From assembly GCA_947169455.1 (NCBI GenBank), contig CAMVPV010000019.1, positions 1-9,932 of the forward strand: DNA of 9,932 bases, in the 5' to 3' direction. Below are positions 5,981 through 9,932 of this stretch, piece after piece; the first letter of the stretch is position 1; every line of letters begins with the position of its first letter. Source of the stretch: an uncultured Clostridia bacterium (GTDB lineage: Bacteria; Bacillota_A; Clostridia; Oscillospirales; Ruminococcaceae). Below the pieces are notes generated by a model. That model was not told the origin of the DNA and searched no databases. It saw only the letters and a list, made by a program, of their open reading frames with translations. Both the position numbers and the translations under genes were made by a program.

Positions 5981-7411
5981 ATGGGCGGATTTTTCGGGAT
6001 AGTTTCAAGAACAGACTGCGTCAGTGACGTGTTCTTCGGTACGGACTACCACTCCCACCTCGGCACGAGGCGCGGCGGAATGGTAGCCTACGATAAGGAA
6101 CTCGGCTTCCAGCGCGGTATCCACAGCATAGAAAATTCCCCCTTCAGAACAAAATTCGAGAACGACCTCACCACCATGCAGGGCAATATCTGCATCGGCT
6201 GCATAAGCGATACCGACCCGCAGCCGATAATCCTGCGCTCCAAGCTCGGCATATATGCGGTGTGCAGCATCGGCATAATCAACAACGACGACGAGCTGCG
6301 CAGCGATATCATCGGCTCGAACTCAGTCAGCTTCGAGGTGATGAGCAGCGGAAAGGTCAACTGGAGCTCGCTCATCGGCGCAATGATAGCGCAGAAGGAT
6401 TCCTTTGCCGACGGCATACGCTACGCGCAGTCAAGGATAAAGGGCACGATGTCGCTGCTGATAATGACCTCGGACGGCATCATCGCCGCGCGCGACGCGA
6501 ACGGCAGGCTCCCGATAGTGATCGGTCAGCGCGAGGGCAGCTTCTGCTGTTCCTTTGAATCTTTCGCTTTCCAGAAGCTCGGATACACTACATACAGGGA
6601 GCTGCTCCCCGGCGAGATAGTAAAGCTCACCGCGGACGGCTGCGAGGTGCTCGCCGAAGGCCACACCGACATGAATATATGCACCTTCCTGTGGACATAC
6701 TACGGCTACCCCAATTCGGTGTATGAGGGCGTCACCGTAGAGACGATGAGAACACGCAACGGCGAGATAATGGCGCAGACCGAGATCGAGAACGGCACTC
6801 TGCCGGATGTTGACTTCGTATGCGGCATACCCGATTCCGGCGTTCCCCACGCGATAGGATATTCCAACCGCAGCCACATACCTTTCGCAAGACCCTTCAT
6901 AAAATATACGCCTACATGGCCGCGCAGCTTCATGCCGCAGAACCAGAAGATACGCAACCAGGTAGCCAAGATGAAACTGATACCCGTCCATGAGCTCATA
7001 GAGGGCAAGCGCCTGCTGTTCGTCGATGACAGCATCGTGCGCGGCACACAGATGCGCGAAACGGTGGAATTCCTGTACGAGAACGGCGCAAAGGAAGTCC
7101 ACATGAGGTCGGCTTGTCCGCCGATAATGTACGGCTGCAGGTTCCTCAACTTCTCGCGCAGCACCTCCGAGCTCGACCTCATCGCAAGGCAGATAATCTT
7201 TGAGCACGAGGGCGAAGAGGGAAACAAACACATCAGGGAGTACAGCAGCGGCAAGACCGAGCGCGGCAGGTATCTGCGCAATGAGATCTGCCGCCGTCTG
7301 AAGCTGACCTCGATAGAGTTCCAGTCACTGGAGGGCACCGTGAAGGCGGTCGGTCTCCCGGCAGAAAAGCTCTGCACCTACTGCTGGAACGGCGCAGACG
7401 GCAGCAGATAA
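5981..7411 (+). CDS. purF: PurF-like amidophosphoribosyltransferase with a degenerate glutaminase domain
   Basis: By family and position this should make 5-phosphoribosylamine from PRPP, the first step of purine synthesis. The C-terminal phosphoribosyltransferase domain looks intact: GIPDSGVPHAIGY (282-294), RSFMPQNQKIR (315-325), and the PRPP loop FVDDSIVRGT (347-356). Four cysteines (234, 386, 465, 468) match in order and rough spacing the 4Fe-4S ligands of Bacillus PurF. The N-terminal Ntn-hydrolase domain is altered: canonical PurF exposes Cys in CGVFGI, but here the start is MGGFFGI, with Gly2 in that place. The HRGQE, RYxT and SDTEV blocks are also replaced (HLGTRRGG at 26-33, GCISDTDPQP at 73-82, no SDTEV near 118-124). 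It may therefore use free ammonia or a partner glutaminase. The frame is clean over 476 residues, so it is not a pseudogene. I recall similar MGG-type proteins annotated as PurF in Clostridia and Bacteroides (unverified). The activity is less sure than the fold. Confidence 0.85.
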   Translation: MGGFFGIVSRTDCVSDVFFGTDYHSHLGTRRGGMVAYDKELGFQRGIHSIENSPFRTKFENDLTTMQGNICIGCISDTDPQPIILRSKLGIYAVCSIGIINNDDELRSDIIGSNSVSFEVMSSGKVNWSSLIGAMIAQKDSFADGIRYAQSRIKGTMSLLIMTSDGIIAARDANGRLPIVIGQREGSFCCSFESFAFQKLGYTTYRELLPGEIVKLTADGCEVLAEGHTDMNICTFLWTYYGYPNSVYEGVTVETMRTRNGEIMAQTEIENGTLPDVDFVCGIPDSGVPHAIGYSNRSHIPFARPFIKYTPTWPRSFMPQNQKIRNQVAKMKLIPVHELIEGKRLLFVDDSIVRGTQMRETVEFLYENGAKEVHMRSACPPIMYGCRFLNFSRSTSELDLIARQIIFEHEGEEGNKHIREYSSGKTERGRYLRNEICRRLKLTSIEFQSLEGTVKAVGLPAEKLCTYCWNGADGSR

Positions 7412-7513
7412 GACGCCCTGCGGCGCGTCAGGGAGGCTCCCCTCTGCCGCAAAGTATAAGATAAATGTGTCACTTCGGCGGGGCAGTCCCGTTCAGAAAG
7501 GATCTGTAAAAAT
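7412..7513 (+). promoter_or_regulatory. Structured purF-purM intergenic segment
   Basis: This 102-nt gap interrupts an otherwise tight operon. Two overlapping, mutually exclusive hairpins start it: GACGC/GCGTC (7412-7416, 7425-7429) and CCCTG/CAGGG (7416-7420, 7429-7433). Then come GGGA/TCCC (7431-7434, 7438-7441) and CTGCC/GGCAG (7444-7448, 7482-7486). No U-run and no good promoter were seen. The purM ribosome site AAAGGA (7497-7502) lies at its end. It may be an RNA-processing or attenuation segment, but the evidence is only foldability. Confidence 0.35.
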
Positions 7514-8548
7514 ATGAAAAGTTTTTCCGAAAGCTATAAGGAAGCGGGCGTTGACGTGACCGCGGGCTATAAGTCCGTTGAACTGATGAAGTCCCACGTT
7601 GCACGCACGTTCACTCCCGGAGTGCTTTCCGGCATAGGCGGCTTCGGCGGGCTGTTCGCCCCCGACCTCACGGATATCAAGGACCCTGTACTCGTTTCCG
7701 GCACGGACGGCGTGGGCACGAAGATCAAGCTCGCGTTTCTGATGGACAAGCACGATACCGTAGGCATCGACTGCGTTGCCATGTGCGTGAACGATATAAT
7801 CTGCTGCGGCGCAAAGCCGATGTTCTTCCTCGACTACATCGCCTGCGGCAAGAACCACCCCGAAAAGATAGCACAGATAGTTTCCGGCGTTGCCGAGGGC
7901 TGCGTCCGTGCGGAATGTGCGCTCATCGGCGGTGAAACGGCGGAGCATCCGGGTCTTATGCCCGAGGACGAATACGACCTCGCGGGATTTTCCGTGGGCA
8001 TCGCCGACCGCAGCAAGCTCCTCAAGCCCGAAACACAGCAGGAGGGCGATGTTATCATCGCGCTGAAGTCGAGCGGTGTACATTCCAACGGCTTCTCCCT
8101 CGTGAGAAAGGTATTCTCCGTCACCGAGCAGAACCTCGCCCGTCATCAGTCAGACCTCGGCACCACGCTCGGCGAATGTCTGCTCACCCCGACAAAGATC
8201 TACGTAAAGGCAGTAATGAGCCTTATCGGTTCGGTAAATGTGAAATCGCTCAGCCATATCACCGGCGGCGGCTTCTACGAGAATATACCGCGTTCGCTCC
8301 CCGAGGGGATCTCCGCGAAGATAGACCGCGCATCGGTGCAGGTGCTCCCGATATTCGAGCTTATCGCAAAGACCGGACATATCCCCGAGAGAGATATGTT
8401 CAACACATTCAACATGGGCGTCGGGATGTGCGCTGTTGTCGATAAGAACGACGCCGACAAGGCTGTTGCGGCAATAAGGGCAGCCGGCGAGGATGCATAC
8501 GTAATGGGCGAACTCGTGAAGAGCGACGAGGGCGTTATCATCGCGTGA
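7514..8548 (+). CDS. purM: Phosphoribosylformylglycinamidine cyclo-ligase (AIR synthetase)
   Basis: Uses ATP to close the imidazole ring, turning FGAM into AIR, the substrate for the CAIR step. The 344 residues match the usual length. Motifs in order: [12 protein letters not shown] (7-18), SGTDGVGTK (62-70), [11 protein letters not shown] (92-102), GGETAEHPG (139-147), [14 protein letters not shown] (186-199), [13 protein letters not shown] (248-260) and the C-terminal [10 protein letters not shown] (296-305). The His in TAEHPG replaces the Met of E. coli PurM; this is not a catalytic loss as far as I know. AAAGGA (7497-7502) lies 11 nt before the ATG. It belongs to the PurM/PurL/SelD ATP-binding superfamily, and the TDGVGTK and HITGGGF blocks point specifically to PurM. 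The next gene starts 46 nt downstream. Confidence 0.97.
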   Translation: MKSFSESYKEAGVDVTAGYKSVELMKSHVARTFTPGVLSGIGGFGGLFAPDLTDIKDPVLVSGTDGVGTKIKLAFLMDKHDTVGIDCVAMCVNDIICCGAKPMFFLDYIACGKNHPEKIAQIVSGVAEGCVRAECALIGGETAEHPGLMPEDEYDLAGFSVGIADRSKLLKPETQQEGDVIIALKSSGVHSNGFSLVRKVFSVTEQNLARHQSDLGTTLGECLLTPTKIYVKAVMSLIGSVNVKSLSHITGGGFYENIPRSLPEGISAKIDRASVQVLPIFELIAKTGHIPERDMFNTFNMGVGMCAVVDKNDADKAVAAIRAAGEDAYVMGELVKSDEGVIIA

Positions 8549-8594
8549 CACAGCGCATTAATCACATTAAACCTATCAAGGAGAAAACTGCAGC

Positions 8595-9260
8595 ATGACA
8601 CTCGAAGAATTCAGGGAAAAAGCAAAGGACGAAGACTGGACACCGGGCTGGGACGAGATAGAAAGCGCTTTCAAGGCGGTTTACGGAGAACAGCAGCCCG
8701 CACACTTCGGAACGCTGATAACCTCGCGCGCGGTATTCGGCGGCAGCGAATATCTTGACGGATACAGCGCATACCGTTCGGAAAAGGGTTACAGTCATGT
8801 CGTTACATACGGAATGAGCGAGCTTTATGCCGATGAAGAACGGCTGGGCGGTGAATTCAGCAAATGGGGCTATGAAATGACCATAAAGCTGAAAAATGAA
8901 GCTCCCGAAGACTGTGTATGGGCGATGAATATGCTGGGCAATCTCGCACGGTACACATTCCAGAGCGAACGTTGGTTTGAACCGAATCAGTATGTCGGCT
9001 CGGCAAATGATCCGCAGTCCATAAACCTCGGAAAGCCCGAAAGCAAAATAACCGCTCTCATGGTCGTGAACGACACCGAGGTACCGACCCGCCGGACCAT
9101 TTACGGAGAGCTTGCGTTCTTACAGCTTGTGGGCATAACCACCGATGAATTCAAGGCGGTAATGGACGATAAATCGCTTATCCCCGTTCTTCTTGAAAAC
9201 CTGAAAGCAGATTATCCCGATCTGGAGACCGATATGGAGCGGACAAGGAATTATATATGA
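8595..9260 (+). CDS. Suppressor-of-fused (SUFU) domain protein
   Basis: A 221-residue soluble protein with no signal peptide or membrane segment. The family call rests on TPGWDEIESAFKAVYG (16-31), LDGYSAYRSEKGYSHVVTYGMSELY (54-78) and SKWGYEMTIKL (89-99), which match the bacterial SUFU-domain pattern (PGW near the N-terminus, H-x(2)-TYG-x-SEL, then WG-x-E-x-T). The C-terminal third (about 150-221) I do not recognise further. Bacterial SUFU proteins have been proposed as immunity proteins of polymorphic toxin systems; no toxin gene is present here, and a housekeeping role is equally possible. An AAGGAG site (8578-8583) lies 11 nt before the ATG. The gene sits in the same direction between purM and purN, 46 nt after one and 45 nt before the other, so it is probably cotranscribed. 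Its cellular role is unknown. Confidence 0.82.
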   Translation: MTLEEFREKAKDEDWTPGWDEIESAFKAVYGEQQPAHFGTLITSRAVFGGSEYLDGYSAYRSEKGYSHVVTYGMSELYADEERLGGEFSKWGYEMTIKLKNEAPEDCVWAMNMLGNLARYTFQSERWFEPNQYVGSANDPQSINLGKPESKITALMVVNDTEVPTRRTIYGELAFLQLVGITTDEFKAVMDDKSLIPVLLENLKADYPDLETDMERTRNYI

Positions 9261-9305
9261 TAAAACAAGTCTCCCGTAAATGGTGGGACTTTACAGGAGA
9301 AATAT

Positions 9306-9929
9306 ATGAAAAATATAGTTGTACTTGTGTCGGGCGGCGGCACTAATCTGCAGGCGCTCATAGATGCCGAAAAGAAAGGCATCATCACGGGCGGAAGGAT
9401 AACCTGCGTGATATCCTCAAAAGCGGACGCCTACGCCCTCGAACGCGCAAGGCAGAACGGAATAAAGACCCGCGTTCTCGTGCGGAAGGAATATCCCGAT
9501 GTTCATGAGTACAGCCTTGCTATGCTGAACGCTCTCAATGAAGAAAAAGCCGATCTTGTGGTATATGCGGGCTTCATGACGATACTTGACGAGTCTGTGT
9601 GCAGCGCATATCCTTACAGGATGATAAACGTCCACCCCGCGCTGATACCCTCTTTCTGCGGAAAGGGATATTACGGGCTGCGCGTACATGAGGAAGCGCT
9701 GAAAAAGGGCGTGAAGGTCACGGGCGCAACGGTGCATTTCGTCACCGAGGAGTGCGACGGCGGACCCATAATATTACAGAAAGCCGTGTATGTTGAGGAG
9801 GGAGATACCCCCGAGATACTCCAGAAGCGTGTTATGGAGCAGGCAGAGTGGGAGATACTTCCGAAGGCGGCGGCGCTCTTCTGCGACGGCAGGATCACCG
9901 TTGCAGACGGCACAGTTCATATTTCATAA
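9306..9929 (+). CDS. purN: Phosphoribosylglycinamide formyltransferase (GAR transformylase, folate-dependent)
   Basis: Transfers a formyl group from 10-formyltetrahydrofolate to GAR, giving formyl-GAR. The 207 residues are the full usual length. Residues visible: the N-terminal VLVSGGGTNLQALID (6-20), AGFMTIL (88-94), the catalytic N108 and H110 in INVHPALIP, and D151 in EECDGGPIILQ, equivalent to N106, H108 and D144 of the E. coli enzyme. AGGAG (9295-9299) lies 6 nt before the ATG. The stop at 9927-9929 is three bases from the window end. Downstream genes of the operon are expected (purH, purD or purL are usual), but none is visible. The 45-nt gap before it contains a weak AAGT/CCC...GGG/ACTT hairpin without a U-run. 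Confidence 0.97.
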   Translation: MKNIVVLVSGGGTNLQALIDAEKKGIITGGRITCVISSKADAYALERARQNGIKTRVLVRKEYPDVHEYSLAMLNALNEEKADLVVYAGFMTILDESVCSAYPYRMINVHPALIPSFCGKGYYGLRVHEEALKKGVKVTGATVHFVTEECDGGPIILQKAVYVEEGDTPEILQKRVMEQAEWEILPKAAALFCDGRITVADGTVHIS

Positions 9930-9932
9930 GCA

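Noticed and set aside
5981..6400. purF as a pseudogene because of missing glutaminase residues
   Set aside because: The frame is intact for 476 codons, the replacement motifs look orderly, and the transferase domain and Fe-S cysteines are kept.
9267..9293. Terminator between the SUFU gene and purN
   Set aside because: The stem is short and bulged (AAGT, CCC with GGG, ACTT) and is followed by only three Us; purN follows in the same direction.

Overview
The window looks like a piece of a Clostridia chromosome, probably Oscillospiraceae/Ruminococcus-like. The evidence is the Gram-positive type S12 (141 residues, with the insertion before the PQKRG motif), strong purine-rich Shine-Dalgarno sites, heavy use of ATA for isoleucine in a fairly GC-rich coding context, and a compact purine operon. 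The genus is an inference from style. No mobile element, tRNA, rRNA or CRISPR array was seen.

Left part (1-2240), minus strand: the str operon in the usual order rpsL-rpsG-fusA, with fusA cut off by the window edge at residue 350. It is driven by a textbook promoter (TTGACA, 17 bp, TATAAT) about 100 bp upstream of rpsL. The rpsL-rpsG gap is unusually long (162 nt) and can fold into several hairpins, which makes it a candidate site for ribosomal-protein autoregulation.

Middle (2241-4396), plus strand: a divergent monocistronic-looking gene for a 642-residue membrane protein. It has an N-terminal multi-pass membrane region, a GGDEF domain that has lost its signature, and an EAL domain with all its catalytic residues, so it is predicted to be a c-di-GMP phosphodiesterase. 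Two small palindromes and a GC-rich repeat block lie upstream of its promoter.

Right part (4397-9932), plus strand: a de novo purine operon, purE-purC-purF-purM-(SUFU-domain gene)-purN, continuing past the window. A 327-nt non-coding region precedes it, with a good promoter (TTGCAA, 17 bp, TAGAAT), a leader RNA of about 175 nt with long internal pairings, and a terminator-like hairpin 50 nt before the purE start. No second promoter is visible after that hairpin, so purE expression probably depends on read-through. The leader is either a cis-acting attenuator or a stand-alone RNA such as 6S RNA.

The enzymes cover PRPP to phosphoribosylamine (PurF), GAR formylation (PurN), AIR formation (PurM), carboxylation/mutase to CAIR (PurE) and SAICAR formation (PurC). 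PurD, the FGAM synthase (PurL), PurB and PurH are not in the window. The most unusual protein is the PurF: it keeps the phosphoribosyltransferase domain and four cysteines matching the Fe-S ligands, but its glutaminase domain lacks the N-terminal nucleophilic cysteine and other conserved residues. The second oddity is a suppressor-of-fused (SUFU) domain gene placed between purM and purN.
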